DNA of 64,000 nt from Drosophila persimilis (Eukaryota > Arthropoda > Insecta > Diptera > Drosophilidae), in the NCBI RefSeq assembly GCF_003286085.1, contig NW_020825541.1:82565-146564 (forward strand). The letters are read 5' to 3'. Within the stretch, counting starts at the first letter, position 1; each line of letters begins with the position of its first letter. This document shows, piece by piece, positions 1-11,371 of this stretch. Below the pieces are notes generated by a model that did no database searches, was not told where the DNA came from, and saw only the letters and a program-made list of their open reading frames with translations. Both the position numbers and the translations under genes were made by a program.

Positions 1-146
1 AAAAATAACTCTATGTCTTTTTTACCGCTCAAGCCCCGCCTTTTTCTTGAACCACGAGAATTTCTTTCAGCTACCACACCCAGAGATCAAACAAATTTCT
101 CTGGAACCCGGTGCGATGAGCATACCCCGCCCGAAGCGCCATCACA
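1..146 (+). mobile_element. 3' end of an Osvaldo-like LTR (solo fragment)
   Basis: The sequence is the reverse complement of the first bases of the LTRs at 52653 and 59236, with about 10-15% divergence. It ends with ATCACA at about 146, matching the CGTCACA end of those LTRs. No primer-binding site follows. A BEL integrase C-terminus abuts it directly, so this is a solo or broken LTR end. An open frame over 47-475 is a chance reading frame. Confidence 0.8.
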
Positions 147-3139
147 ACGTTGCGCTTAATAATTCAGTCTTGGTCCTGAGTGTTACAACCCGAATTGCAC
201 CATCAGCTCCTGGGTGTAACTTTGCAACTCTTCCCAGCAGTATCAATAAGGACCAGTGTACCAAGTTGAATATTTGTCCGCTTTTGCAGCAACGCCAAAT
301 ATCCCGACGACCAGCGGAGCCATTAGAATGCGTTTCCAATGGTTGCTCATGGACAGTTTCAACAGTGCATTGTCTACTGGTTCTACTTACGCGTTCAGGG
401 GTCGGCCAACCAAATGACTGGGAGTTAACGCCTCGAAGTCATTCGGGTCCGATGACAAGGGATGCAGAGATCTAGAATTCATCACCGCTTCTATTTGTGT
501 GATGGCAGCCGCCAGATCTTCGTAGTTTAGTGCTGTGCTCTTGGTGCATTTCACAGGCAGCTGTTTATCCACCTTCACGGCGCTCTCCCATAATCCTACA
601 AAGTGAGGGGAGCGTGGGGGGATGATGTGAAACCTGACTCCTCACTGGCTGCATTCGTCGTCAATGAGCTTCTGACTTGGCGAGTCGAAAGCTCTGTTGA
701 GCTCTCGTGACGCACCTAATAAATTGGTGGCGTTGTCGCAATATAGGTCCGTTTATAACCGTCCGTTTATATATAACCGTTTTAGCGCCGCGATGAACGC
801 ATTTGAGCATAAGTCCGACACGATCTCTATATGGCAGGCCTTTGTTGCAAAGCATACAACTATGCACAGATACACCTTTACTGGGCGTTTTCCTCGCATG
901 TGAAAGGGCGAAGGGGTAGATATAGCCTCGCACTCGGCTAGCTGGCGGCGCACCAATCAGCTGTGTTGAAGCAAGCGGCCGACGAAGAAAGCATGGTATG
1001 CAGCCACGGATCACCCTTAGGGCAAGTTTCCTGCAATTGATTACCCAATATCTCAGTCGCAAAAAGGCGCATTGCGATTGTGCCCCGGTGTAAATTCTTT
1101 CGATGTGTGAGTTCAGCAAGCGCCTCTACCACTTTATTGTTGGTCGGCATTAAGATGGGATGACTTGTGTCAAATGGAAATTCGGCATTGGACAACCTTT
1201 CGCCGACTCGAATAATAGTTATTCCCTATTCCTCTTGTAAAAACGGGCTTAAACTCTGTATTCTCGCTAATTTTATCACCTTTCCCTCTTTAAGCTTAAT
1301 GAATTCCTCGTGCAAGCTCAACTGATGCACATTATACACAATATTGCGCAATCCATCCTCCATTTCCGCTGCAGTAATCTTGCCTCTTTCATTTGAGTTC
1401 GATCTTAACGATATTCTACGCCAGCGAAAAATATAGCTAAAAACTAGCTGCAATTTGAGGAAATCATTTGCAAATTTGCATCTCCCCACGACATCTAACT
1501 TCTCATTACTTTCTACATTACCAACTGTCAGCGAGAACTTACATTTTCTCTCCTCCGGCACTGTTTGTATTTCCTCACTCCAATTAAATTTGGTCGTCAT
1601 CTGCTGCGTCCATTAAAAGTTCTGGACCGTTCCACCACATAGTTGACTTGCTCAATTCAGTTACCAATAATCCCCTAGATACAATATCTAGTTTGATATC
1701 GGGTTTGATTTTGTGTCGACCTTAAACCAATCCTGTACAAGTGTGAGCTCTTGTATTTGAGCCACCCTGTTGGCAACGAAGGTGGTCCATCGTCTAGCAT
1801 GTGATGACAGCCAATTTAACACAATTGTGGAATCCGCGAAATAGTTAACCTACTCTACTGGCCATTAGCTTGGCCACTAACAATGCGTGGCAATGATGTT
1901 ACCCTAACTGGGGCTATTTTGGACTTGGCTTTACCAGTCGCACCGAAATGCATCCCCCTTCAGTTCTTCTCTACATCTAAGCCATTGAGTTGCGTAGCTT
2001 GCTGGTAACTCCTCGTCCCAATCCTGCTCTAGAAGCCAAAGTTCCTGAACAAAGATCTTGCCTGAACAAGATCAGCAAGGGACTGAAGAACCCTAATGGA
2101 TCAAACACCTGAGCCAATTCGGGCAGCACTGATTGGAGACCTTTATGTTAAAGCAGAATTGGAATTTGTCCTCTAGACTCGACCAATATATACCCAAAGT
2201 TTTAGCTGCGTCCTGTCCTCTGTTTTTATCATCAGGGGCTCTAGGCTGGTGTTGCCGTCCATTCCTTGATAATTGCTGCGCCATTTGTGCAGCTCGAACT
2301 TTCCTAGCCCTAATAATTCGGTCACTTGTTCTTTCAACTTTGTCAGTTCCTCTTCTGATTCGGCGCCACACAGCACATCATCCTTATAGAAACTTCGCTT
2401 CACTGCCTCTCTAGCTAACGGACATTTTTCCGGGTACCTATCGACCAAGTGATAGCGGCAATGTACTGCCAGGAACGGCGCAGAATTTGTTCCGTAAGTG
2501 ACCGTGTTTAGGCGCAGCACCTGGATAGGATCCGAAACGTTGCATCGCCATAGAATGCATTGATAGTTTCTATGTGGTTGCGCAACCAATATTTGACGGT
2601 ACATTTTCTTTATGTCGGCCCTAAGGGCGTATCTATAGAAACGGATCCTGGTCAATGTCTCGAATAGATCAGGCTGCAACGTTGGACCAACCAAGGTTGC
2701 GTCGTTCAGTGACTTGCTGTTGCTAGATCTACATGAGGCATCAAATACGACTCGTAATTTGGTCGTCAAACTCTCAGGGCGAATAACCGGATGATGTGGC
2801 ATCTTGTCCGGCGGGCTCTATTGCCTCTAAATGCCCTAACTGGCGATATTCTTCAATAAATTTAACATATTGTTCCTTCAGCGCTTGACTACGATTTAAT
2901 CTCTTCTCTAAATTCAAGAACCTGGTAAGTGCAATTTGATAAGTTTCGCCTAACTCAATTTTAGGATTCTTAAAGGGCAGAGCTACCACTAAATGTCCTG
3001 AGGACTCCTGCTTAACATGCGTCACGAAAAAATCTTCGCACTGTTTTTCTTCCTCAGTGAACTTATCTACTGTTTCAGGGACTTCATCACACTTCCAAAA
3101 CCTTTCTACGAGCTCTTGCAGCTGATTATTTTTCGACAC
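147..3139 (-). pseudogene. BEL family 1 pol remnant (RT, RNase H, integrase)
   Basis: Reverse transcriptase begins near 3139, and its core lies at 2173-2802 in a 209-residue frame. It has LRVVFDAS, ALRADIKKMY and the catalytic box, here FYKDD where BEL elements usually have YVDD. RNase H (about 1600-2090) is shattered. The pre-integrase region is at 1226-1600 and integrase pieces lie at 387-1195. The C-terminal integrase domain is at 142-339, with LGRVAKLHPGADG followed by a VVTLRT motif. These domains would copy the RNA genome and insert the DNA product; the frame breaks rule out activity. Confidence 0.88.
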
Positions 3140-3459
3140 CTTTTGTTCAATGTCAGTTGCTAACAGTGCAACTTCAGAAGATTTTGTGGATTCACCTACG
3201 ACGACCCAGCCTAACAGAGACTTTTGAAGCCTTGGCAGGTGTGCTCATAGTTTTATTTTCCCTGCTACAATTAGCTTGAAAAACAATGTGACTCCAACTA
3301 GCATGTCAATATCACCCGGACTAAAATGTAGGGTCAGCCAGCGTAACTCCCTTGGTTGGAACCCACTCCGGACAAATTCCTGAGCATGTTGGGTTATACT
3401 GAGTTATTTCCTTCAGCACACAGAAGTCCTCGGTAGTCATATATCTCGTGACTCTAGAT

Positions 3460-4583
3460 TTAAAAGTCGCTTGCACCTCTTGAGACTATCCTAGTCGTCA
3501 GAAAATTTAATTGACTACCGGAATCTAACAAGAACCTGCAATTGCGATATCCTCCGTCTATAGCTTTGATTTGAACTACAGCGGTCGCAAGAAAGTTGGT
3601 GGATGATCTAGACAATAGGGAGCAAATCCTGCAAATCCTACATCGCGGACCATTACAGTATAGTACAGTTGTATGTCGCTTTCTAAAACAAATCAGGCAC
3701 AGCGAATGCTTCTTCACCTCATAGTAACTTTGTACTAGTAATAGTTCTTTAAACCTTTGACACCCTTTCACTCCATGGGTCCCAGGACATTGCTGCCTAT
3801 TGTTGCAGCTAAGGTCGCAATTGATTCTGGCAATCCCACTCAGCTTCCCACCTATCCATTGTATCTTCATCAAGCTTTGTACGAATAAGATGGAAAATTA
3901 CTGCATCCAGAATCTCGTTATCGTCGCTTAACGACTTGAGTGCTACTAATTGTGAATTTACATTGTCTACCAGCACTCTCAGTCCCTCTGAGTCGAGTCT
4001 TTTTAGCCGCCTTAAGTTGAATAGCTCCTGTACATGTGATTGCAGAATAATTGCCTTATTTTCATAGCGATCATTCAATAATCGTAGTGCCTTGCGATAA
4101 TTAGGCCCTGGTCATACCAACCCCTCAATCTCACTTAACGGTCCAGCTCCTAACGATGATCTCAAATGAATAAATTTTGGACAACTCATCCAATTCAGGG
4201 TCTGATTCTATTAGAGTAGCAAAGGTGTTGTACCAGCTGATCCATTCCGAAAACTTTCCAGCGAACTCAGGCAGCTTTAGCTTGGGAAGTCTCGATGAAC
4301 GAGACACCTGTGTGCTATGTAGAAGAGCACCTACATTGGACTGCCGCCGTCCCCTATTTCCAAGACAGCTTAGTAACTTGGCCTTTAATTCGCAATAAAC
4401 CTCCTCAACTTCATAGCGGCTTTCATATTCGCTGGCGTCCTCGCTATCGTGTTTAATTTTAGCCTGAATGTTGCAGAACTGATTAAAGTTTGTTTCAATT
4501 AGATTTAACCTGGCTTCCAGCTCCGCAGACGTCATGGAGTCGCTATCTTTTATATAGATAGCCTTTCTAGGTTCCATTTGCAC
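3460..4583 (-). pseudogene. BEL family 1 gag-protease remnant
   Basis: Gag starts at 4583 with an acidic N-terminal segment and the LPKLKLPEFAGKFSEWISWY motif typical of BEL gag. It continues in another frame at 3809-4078. A Cys/His-rich knuckle region and the protease active site LLDSGSQLNFLT lie at 3460-3873. Frameshifts separate the pieces. Gag would build the particle, and protease would cleave it. Confidence 0.85.
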
Positions 4584-4771
4584 TGACTCTTTACACCGGT
4601 GTTACCATTGAAAATTTAACAATGAAAAATACTCAGTATTGGCATGAGTAAGTAACACGGTACCAAGTTTAGCCACTCTATTCAATAATCGGCTAACTTT
4701 AAATTCTCACTACACTGCCCAAATCAATAACTGATCAACAATTGACCACTGTGCGCCACTGTACCAAAATG

Positions 4772-5095
4772 TGTACCTGCGCCCCAACGAAAAGGGGAGC
4801 AAAGAAGAAACGACTACAAAGTTATATCAATGTCAAGTAGCAATTACTGTTCTTTAGGTGCCGGCTTGTAAATGCATATATATGTAAGTATGTATGTGCC
4901 TTTCTTCAACGTATAGTAGTGCACGCCATAGGCTGTATGTGTGTATGCAGATACCTCAAGCTAACTGTAATTGTAATCTGCTTTCTACACGATACCCCGC
5001 TTACAGAACAATTAAAGCGCAGAAGTCTCAAAGCCGCGACCACTTGACACTAAAACAATTGTATCGTTTTGAGATTATTCACACACATGCCTACA
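4772..5095 (-). repeat. Putative 5' LTR of BEL family 1, copy 1
   Basis: This 324-bp block lies between the gag leader and the host cassette. On the minus strand it would start TGTAGGCATG and end GCAGGTACA, which gives TG...CA ends. It contains ATTAAAG-type signals. No second LTR is available to prove the boundaries, so they are inferred from the ends alone. Confidence 0.45.
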
Positions 5096-5164
5096 AGAAA
5101 TATTAGATGCTCAAAGCAGTTCACACTCTAAATTCGATACCGAAGCCGCTATCGCTCTGGCCGT

Positions 5165-5574
5165 CAGAAAGTTTTAGACTCTGGGATATCGGTGGTGCAG
5201 AAAGATGACGGCGTGGGTAAGAGTAAATTCGACGAAGATTTCGTCGATTTTTATGAGTGCGCTGGGTTCGGACCGTAGTATCCTTCGTAGGTAGGAACAA
5301 ACACGAGCTGTACGACTCGTACAAGAGGCGCATCGAAAAGCTCATGCAGATCCGCAAGCCACTGGACGTACCGCAAAGGGCCCTGGAACTGCTATCTGGT
5401 GCGGATAAAGTAAAGTTCTGCATGTTCAGGAGCACCTTCAAGAAATTCAACGTACTCCAATCCCAGCTTTGGCCGAATGGGCACCTGAAGCGGCTTTTGG
5501 GCCACTTCGAAATGCCCCAGGAGCGGATTCTCTACTGCCTAAAAATAAAATTATTTTGTTTATAGAAAAAAACT
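5165..5574 (+). pseudogene. TAF5-like fragment, cassette copy A
   Basis: The sequence encodes, in one frame after 5284, FVGRNKHELYDSYKRRIEKL and then LSGADKVKFCMFRSTFKK. This resembles the second N-terminal (all-helical) domain of TFIID subunit TAF5. In testis this role is taken by the paralogue Cannonball. Compared with the copy at 26.5 kb, about 185-190 bp is missing near 5275, which removes the FRKYEVYVMLYP segment and shifts the frame. No WD40 repeats are present, whereas TAF5 normally ends in them. It lies convergent with the protamine-like fragment at 5657. Confidence 0.5.
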
Positions 5575-5656
5575 TGGAAATACGGATATTCCAGTCTATA
5601 AACTCGACTTCCAGGACCAACACGTGTGAATTTAAAGTAATTTTCTTTGGTTCTTT

Positions 5657-5903
5657 TTAGCCAAATTTCGTGAGGATCATCATCTTGGACTTTGACTTGT
5701 TGGATTTGCGGGATTCGCGAGACTTGCAGGGCTTTGAGCATCTTTTCTTGGACCTCCTGCTTTTGCGCTTTTTGCAAGCCGACTTCTTGCGTCTGCGCTT
5801 TCCACAACTCGCCTTCTTGGGCTTACTCTTAGCACGGTGGGTTCGCTTTTACGTGTCCAGAAACATTCCTCCTCGTCCAGGGAGGAGGCAGTCGACACTA
5901 TTG
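5657..5903 (-). pseudogene. Protamine-like (Lys/Arg/Cys-rich) gene remnant, cassette copy A
   Basis: On the minus strand the N-terminal part reads SLDEEECFWTRK. After a single missing base near 5838 the frame shifts, and the basic C-terminal part continues in another frame with KPKKASCGKRRRKK, CKKRKSRRSKKRC and a Ser/Lys-rich tail to a TAA at 5657. The short, basic, Cys-rich composition is typical of Drosophila Mst protamine-like sperm chromatin proteins (Mst77F and Mst35B type). The copy at 22.4 kb has the extra base and reads through this point, which identifies the frameshift as a lesion here. Family assignment rests on composition. Confidence 0.5.
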
Positions 5904-6044
5904 CAGGAGCTGTTGGCTGGCTATGGCATCATGTTCAGTGCAGAGCAAGCTGCTGCTGTTGCCTTGCTTAATGGGCCCTATGGATATTGCAGGTCGATAG
6001 TCAGGCTGTAGGGAGCAAAAGGGAATTGCTGCACTCATTAGTGC
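5904..6044. other. Cassette segment upstream of the protamine-like gene
   Basis: This block is conserved in all cassette copies that reach it (14136-14272 and 27446-27585). It is open on the plus strand, with a GYGI...SAEQAAAVALLN stretch, and on the minus strand in another frame. It may hold a 5' exon or intron of the protamine-like gene or the end of a neighbouring gene. I do not recognise a family. Confidence 0.4.
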
Positions 6045-6309
6045 AGCCAAATTGGACCAAATTGGACGTGGCACCAGTAAACTTGAAAATCGTAAAACAA
6101 TTTCGACATGCCACGATGTTTGGAATAACATTGCTGTCCTCTCCAACGACAGGACCAAAAACTTCCCACACCTTGCTTTTGCCACGTTTTTGGCTAATTT
6201 TGTATTGGCCAGCCACTATTTTTGCTTTTATATCGCCTGGTAATTCGCAGCCAGATGGTGACAAGGACTGCGAATTAAATGTGCATATAATATTCGAATA
6301 GAAACACAC
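6045..6309 (-). pseudogene. BED zinc finger of a hAT transposase, truncated
   Basis: The frame starts at 6309. It contains KSKVWEVFGPVV (aromatic W/F positions), the ACRNC cysteine pair and GATSNLVQF. The expected His-containing second half of the BED finger is cut off at the breakpoint with cassette DNA. BED fingers bind DNA at the N-terminus of hAT transposases. The roughly 500-residue catalytic domain is absent. Confidence 0.6.
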
Positions 6310-6760
6310 GCATAAATTTTTCTACTAAACTTACATAATCAAAAGAACCAACAATCGAATTTTCCATTTTCAGTAATTAGCAAACAGTACAAGCACCGAC
6401 AAAAAATTAAATGAAAATGTCCTTCTCGTTAGCTTTTTGACGTTTTCTTTTCTTTCGATTCGTTTGACTCACACATTCCACACTGCAGTGAGCAAAACAA
6501 TGCACAACAAATTGAGCGAGAGAGACACCTCATACACTCTCTCTCTGTCACAACGTTTTTAGTAACAGTGTGAGTGCGAGTCATACGATTTGACAGGAGT
6601 CACTCGACAATTATGCCTTGAGTCAATGAGTCAGCAAATGAAGTAAAGAAAATGAATTGAAAGATAGTGTGAAAAGGATACATGAATCATGTTCTGATAC
6701 TGTGCACAGTGTGGCTCCTAACTGTTAATACGAATTAGTGTGTACTCGTGCAGGGCTCTA
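6045..6760 (-). mobile_element. Truncated hAT-family transposon, 5' end
   Basis: On the minus strand the block begins TAGAGCCCTGCACGAGT at 6760, a typical hAT terminal start. Repeated GTGAGT/GAGTCA-type subterminal motifs follow. A frame at 6045-6309 encodes a BED-type zinc finger. The element stops abruptly at about 6045 inside that finger, so the transposase body and the other terminus are missing. It replaces cassette sequence present in the second duplication unit. Confidence 0.6.
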
Positions 6761-6782
6761 ACACACACACACACACACACAC
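6760..6782 (+). repeat. (AC)n microsatellite at the hAT/cassette junction
   Basis: About eleven AC repeats lie directly outside the hAT terminus, so any 8-bp target duplication would be ACACACAC and cannot be verified. The inverted TAF5-like piece begins just beyond. Confidence 0.85.
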
Positions 6783-6794
6783 ATTAACAAAGAC

Positions 6795-7395
6795 TTTAAA
6801 TTCACACGTGTTGGTCCTCGAAAACGGGGGATTTATAGACTGGAATATCCGTATTTCCTCGTTTTTTTCTATAAACAAACTAATTTTATTTTTAGGCAGC
6901 AAAGAATCCGCTCCTGGGGCATCTTGTCATCAGCGTAAGTTAGGATTTCCAAGTGGACCAAAAGACGCTTCAGGTGCCCACTGAGCCAGAGCTGGGATTG
7001 GAGTACCTTGAATTGGTCGAAGGTGCTCCTGAACATGCAGAAAAATCATAAAAATCGACGAAATCTTCGTCGAATTTACGCTTACCCACGCCGTCATCTT
7101 TCTACACCTCTGATATCCCAGAGTCTAAAAGACCCGACACGTGCTCTTTTTCCTGCGTCCGCTTCTGTGTTGGCTTCTGCGTGGTAATTTATTAGCAGGG
7201 AGACATTTATTGCAGTTAATTGAGTTTTCCGTAAAAGTTTCAACTGAAAAATAAGTAAAATAAATGACATTTCATGTGCCTCCGAGTAGGACGTGGAACG
7301 CAATTTGTATGGCGTACCGATGCGTCCCTTTGACCCCAACTTCCACGACCTGGATGCCGACTTTCGTTTTACCTTAACTTTGATGTCTATTTTTT
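6795..7395 (-). pseudogene. TAF5-like fragment, cassette copy B (inverted)
   Basis: Read on the minus strand, a basic segment (SRSWKLGSKGRIGTPYKLRS) is followed by a possible intron with a TTTTTCAG acceptor (about 7250). Then comes LKLLRKTQLTAINVSLLINY, perhaps a LisH-like helix, followed by the region that leads into the TAF5-like domain. About 350 bp is lost near 7047, joining the GATTTTTATGA stretch directly to TTCTGCATG. The 3' part preserves the FDQFKVLQSQLW region and an intact TAF5-like C-terminal stretch. Orientation is opposite to copy A. Confidence 0.45.
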
Positions 7396-7611
7396 TCAGA
7401 AATGGTTGAACAGTTGAAGTTTTCGCAAGCGTTTATGGTTATACGGCAATCGTCGTATACGTTGAAAGCGGTATCCAAAGGACACACATCTCTGGGCATG
7501 GCCGCATCAGATGGCGTCGTCATTGGCACAACAACGCGACAGACTTCGGAACTAATGGAAGCGCGGCATGGCGCACGTTGCCCCAACAACGCGCTAGGCA
7601 CATGCCGTACG
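7394..7611 (+). pseudogene. Proteasome alpha-subunit-like N-terminal fragment, cassette copy B
   Basis: From the ATG at 7402, just after a TTTTTTTCAG acceptor, the protein reads KFSQAFMVIRQSSYTLKAV and then SKGHTSLGMAASDGVVIGTT. This fits the N-terminal signature of 20S proteasome alpha subunits: FSP..., Q-x-EYA-x-AV, G-T-x-LGI, DGV. It is divergent, having lost the usual PxG and the acidic residue before YA. Similarity ends near residue 55. The reading frame then runs into an LTR at 7612, so the rest of the roughly 230-residue subunit is absent. It lies head to head with the TAF5-like piece. The alpha subtype cannot be assigned. Confidence 0.5.
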
Positions 7612-8378
7612 GATCAGCTGCTTTTCGGAAATAAAAGGGGCTCCGACAGAGCGATCATTATCAGTTCGGCTCCGGCCAGTGGAGAGGTAAGCATCAGTAG
7701 CAGCCACCAACAGCCCCTGCGATCCTCCCATCCCTCTCGGAGCGAATTAAACCTCCGCATCCTTCGGGGCGCATTCGACCTCCATAACATTTCTTCTCCT
7801 CGGAGCGCTTTAGACCTCCGCAACATTTCTTCTCCTCGGAGCGCATTCGACCTCCGCAAAATTTATTCTCCTCGGAGTGCATTCAACTTTCGCAACCTTT
7901 ATTCTCCGCGGAGCGCATTAGACCTCAGCAACCTTTATTCTCCTCGGAGCGCATTCGACCGCCGCAACATTTCTTTTCATCGGAGCGCATTAGACCTCCG
8001 CAACATTTATTCTCCTCGGAGCGTCGTCACCTCCGCAACATTTATTCTCCTCGGAGCGCATTAAATCTCCGCAACATTGACCGACACCGACCGGACGGCC
8101 ACCACGACCCGCACGCAACCAACGGCCACGTGCGGCCACCCCGAAGGACGACCCCTGCAGCCGACCCCCCGGCAGGAAGAGACAGAGGAAAAACCCGCGC
8201 ACCTACCAAACATTATACCTTTTAAGAACAATAAAAATAACTCTATGTCTTTTTTACCGCTCAAGCCCCGCCTTTTTCTTGAACCACGAGAATTTCTTTC
8301 AGCTACCACACCCAGAGATCAAACAAATTTCTCTGGAACCCGGTGCGATGAGCATACCCCGCCCGAAGCGCCATCACA
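7612..8378 (+). mobile_element. 5'-truncated solo LTR of the Osvaldo-like element
   Basis: This is the reverse complement of the LTRs at 52653-54366 and 59236-60575. It covers the AATAAA region near 7630, a short minisatellite array (about ten monomers) and the 3' end ATCACA at 8378. No primer-binding site follows, and the BEL element of the second duplication unit begins at once. The boundary of the 8,232-bp tandem unit as the window displays it (8232/8233) falls inside this LTR, so LTR-LTR recombination may have created the duplication. Confidence 0.8.
7715..8075 (+). repeat. Minisatellite array inside the solo LTR, 36-37 bp monomer
   Basis: About ten tandem copies of a 36/37-bp unit are present, with the core CCTCGGAGCGCATT and CTCCGCAACATTT. 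They match, in reverse complement, the larger arrays at 52963-53880 and 59556-60090. Monomers here are more diverged from one another than in those arrays, so this copy is older. Confidence 0.9.
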
Positions 8379-11371
8379 ACGTTGCGCTTAATAATTCAGT
8401 CTTGGTCCTGAGTGTTACAACCCGAATTGCACCATCAGCTCCTGGGTGTAACTTTGCAACTCTTCCCAGCAGTATCAATAAGGACCAGTGTACCAAGTTG
8501 AATATTTGTCCGCTTTTGCAGCAACGCCAAATATCCCGACGACCAGCGGAGCCATTAGAATGCGTTTCCAATGGTTGCTCATGGACAGTTTCAACAGTGC
8601 ATTGTCTACTGGTTCTACTTACGCGTTCAGGGGTCGGCCAACCAAATGACTGGGAGTTAACGCCTCGAAGTCATTCGGGTCCGATGACAAGGGATGCAGA
8701 GATCTAGAATTCATCACCGCTTCTATTTGTGTGATGGCAGCCGCCAGATCTTCGTAGTTTAGTGCTGTGCTCTTGGTGCATTTCACAGGCAGCTGTTTAT
8801 CCACCTTCACGGCGCTCTCCCATAATCCTACAAAGTGAGGGGAGCGTGGGGGGATGATGTGAAACCTGACTCCTCACTGGCTGCATTCGTCGTCAATGAG
8901 CTTCTGACTTGGCGAGTCGAAAGCTCTGTTGAGCTCTCGTGACGCACCTAATAAATTGGTGGCGTTGTCGCAATATAGGTCCGTTTATAACCGTCCGTTT
9001 ATATATAACCGTTTTAGCGCCGCGATGAACGCATTTGAGCATAAGTCCGACACGATCTCTATATGGCAGGCCTTTGTTGCAAAGCATACAACTATGCACA
9101 GATACACCTTTACTGGGCGTTTTCCTCGCATGTGAAAGGGCGAAGGGGTAGATATAGCCTCGCACTCGGCTAGCTGGCGGCGCACCAATCAGCTGTGTTG
9201 AAGCAAGCGGCCGACGAAGAAAGCATGGTATGCAGCCACGGATCACCCTTAGGGCAAGTTTCCTGCAATTGATTACCCAATATCTCAGTCGCAAAAAGGC
9301 GCATTGCGATTGTGCCCCGGTGTAAATTCTTTCGATGTGTGAGTTCAGCAAGCGCCTCTACCACTTTATTGTTGGTCGGCATTAAGATGGGATGACTTGT
9401 GTCAAATGGAAATTCGGCATTGGACAACCTTTCGCCGACTCGAATAATAGTTATTCCCTATTCCTCTTGTAAAAACGGGCTTAAACTCTGTATTCTCGCT
9501 AATTTTATCACCTTTCCCTCTTTAAGCTTAATGAATTCCTCGTGCAAGCTCAACTGATGCACATTATACACAATATTGCGCAATCCATCCTCCATTTCCG
9601 CTGCAGTAATCTTGCCTCTTTCATTTGAGTTCGATCTTAACGATATTCTACGCCAGCGAAAAATATAGCTAAAAACTAGCTGCAATTTGAGGAAATCATT
9701 TGCAAATTTGCATCTCCCCACGACATCTAACTTCTCATTACTTTCTACATTACCAACTGTCAGCGAGAACTTACATTTTCTCTCCTCCGGCACTGTTTGT
9801 ATTTCCTCACTCCAATTAAATTTGGTCGTCATCTGCTGCGTCCATTAAAAGTTCTGGACCGTTCCACCACATAGTTGACTTGCTCAATTCAGTTACCAAT
9901 AATCCCCTAGATACAATATCTAGTTTGATATCGGGTTTGATTTTGTGTCGACCTTAAACCAATCCTGTACAAGTGTGAGCTCTTGTATTTGAGCCACCCT
10001 GTTGGCAACGAAGGTGGTCCATCGTCTAGCATGTGATGACAGCCAATTTAACACAATTGTGGAATCCGCGAAATAGTTAACCTACTCTACTGGCCATTAG
10101 CTTGGCCACTAACAATGCGTGGCAATGATGTTACCCTAACTGGGGCTATTTTGGACTTGGCTTTACCAGTCGCACCGAAATGCATCCCCCTTCAGTTCTT
10201 CTCTACATCTAAGCCATTGAGTTGCGTAGCTTGCTGGTAACTCCTCGTCCCAATCCTGCTCTAGAAGCCAAAGTTCCTGAACAAAGATCTTGCCTGAACA
10301 AGATCAGCAAGGGACTGAAGAACCCTAATGGATCAAACACCTGAGCCAATTCGGGCAGCACTGATTGGAGACCTTTATGTTAAAGCAGAATTGGAATTTG
10401 TCCTCTAGACTCGACCAATATATACCCAAAGTTTTAGCTGCGTCCTGTCCTCTGTTTTTATCATCAGGGGCTCTAGGCTGGTGTTGCCGTCCATTCCTTG
10501 ATAATTGCTGCGCCATTTGTGCAGCTCGAACTTTCCTAGCCCTAATAATTCGGTCACTTGTTCTTTCAACTTTGTCAGTTCCTCTTCTGATTCGGCGCCA
10601 CACAGCACATCATCCTTATAGAAACTTCGCTTCACTGCCTCTCTAGCTAACGGACATTTTTCCGGGTACCTATCGACCAAGTGATAGCGGCAATGTACTG
10701 CCAGGAACGGCGCAGAATTTGTTCCGTAAGTGACCGTGTTTAGGCGCAGCACCTGGATAGGATCCGAAACGTTGCATCGCCATAGAATGCATTGATAGTT
10801 TCTATGTGGTTGCGCAACCAATATTTGACGGTACATTTTCTTTATGTCGGCCCTAAGGGCGTATCTATAGAAACGGATCCTGGTCAATGTCTCGAATAGA
10901 TCAGGCTGCAACGTTGGACCAACCAAGGTTGCGTCGTTCAGTGACTTGCTGTTGCTAGATCTACATGAGGCATCAAATACGACTCGTAATTTGGTCGTCA
11001 AACTCTCAGGGCGAATAACCGGATGATGTGGCATCTTGTCCGGCGGGCTCTATTGCCTCTAAATGCCCTAACTGGCGATATTCTTCAATAAATTTAACAT
11101 ATTGTTCCTTCAGCGCTTGACTACGATTTAATCTCTTCTCTAAATTCAAGAACCTGGTAAGTGCAATTTGATAAGTTTCGCCTAACTCAATTTTAGGATT
11201 CTTAAAGGGCAGAGCTACCACTAAATGTCCTGAGGACTCCTGCTTAACATGCGTCACGAAAAAATCTTCGCACTGTTTTTCTTCCTCAGTGAACTTATCT
11301 ACTGTTTCAGGGACTTCATCACACTTCCAAAACCTTTCTACGAGCTCTTGCAGCTGATTATTTTTCGACAC
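8379..11371 (-). pseudogene. BEL family 1 pol remnant, copy 2
   Basis: Reverse transcriptase core at 10405-11034 with the variant FYKDD box, pre-integrase region at 9458-9832, integrase pieces at 8619-9427, and the BEL C-terminal domain at 8374-8571. The lesions are identical to those of copy 1. Confidence 0.88.

Larger units (their letters stand above)
147..5095 (-). mobile_element. BEL/Pao LTR retrotransposon, family 1, copy 1, decayed
   Basis: On the minus strand the order is putative LTR (4772-5095), gag, CCHC knuckle and aspartic protease, reverse transcriptase, RNase H, integrase, and the BEL-specific C-terminal domain. The element is broken into at least nine reading frames by frameshifts and stops. 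No 3' LTR is seen, because the integrase end runs directly into an unrelated LTR at 146. The element is dead, and the second copy at 8379-13327 shares the same lesions, so the lesions predate the duplication. Confidence 0.9.
1..8232. repeat. First unit of an 8,232-bp tandem duplication
   Basis: Everything from position 1 to about 6040 recurs 8,232 bp later with very few differences. I noticed three substitutions: near 3692, 3892 and 4777. All reading frames of the BEL element, the TAF5-like fragment and the protamine-like fragment reappear at the same offset. The first unit also carries a hAT fragment, an inverted cassette piece and an LTR piece (6045-8232) before the second unit begins. Position 1 lies inside an LTR, so the unit probably continues leftwards out of the window. 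Confidence 0.95.

Noticed and set aside
47-475. 142-residue ORF repeated at 8279-8707
   Set aside because: It starts in an LTR end and continues antisense to the BEL integrase C-terminus. Its exact repetition reflects the tandem duplication, not selection.
5670-6011. Leu/Asp-rich plus-strand ORF (113 aa), repeated at 13902
   Set aside because: It is the antisense shadow of the basic protamine-like gene. Its Leu/Phe/Asp richness mirrors the Lys/Arg codons on the other strand.
7402-8064. 220-residue ORF as a complete gene
   Set aside because: Only the first 55-60 residues are proteasome-like. From 7612 the frame runs through an LTR and its minisatellite.
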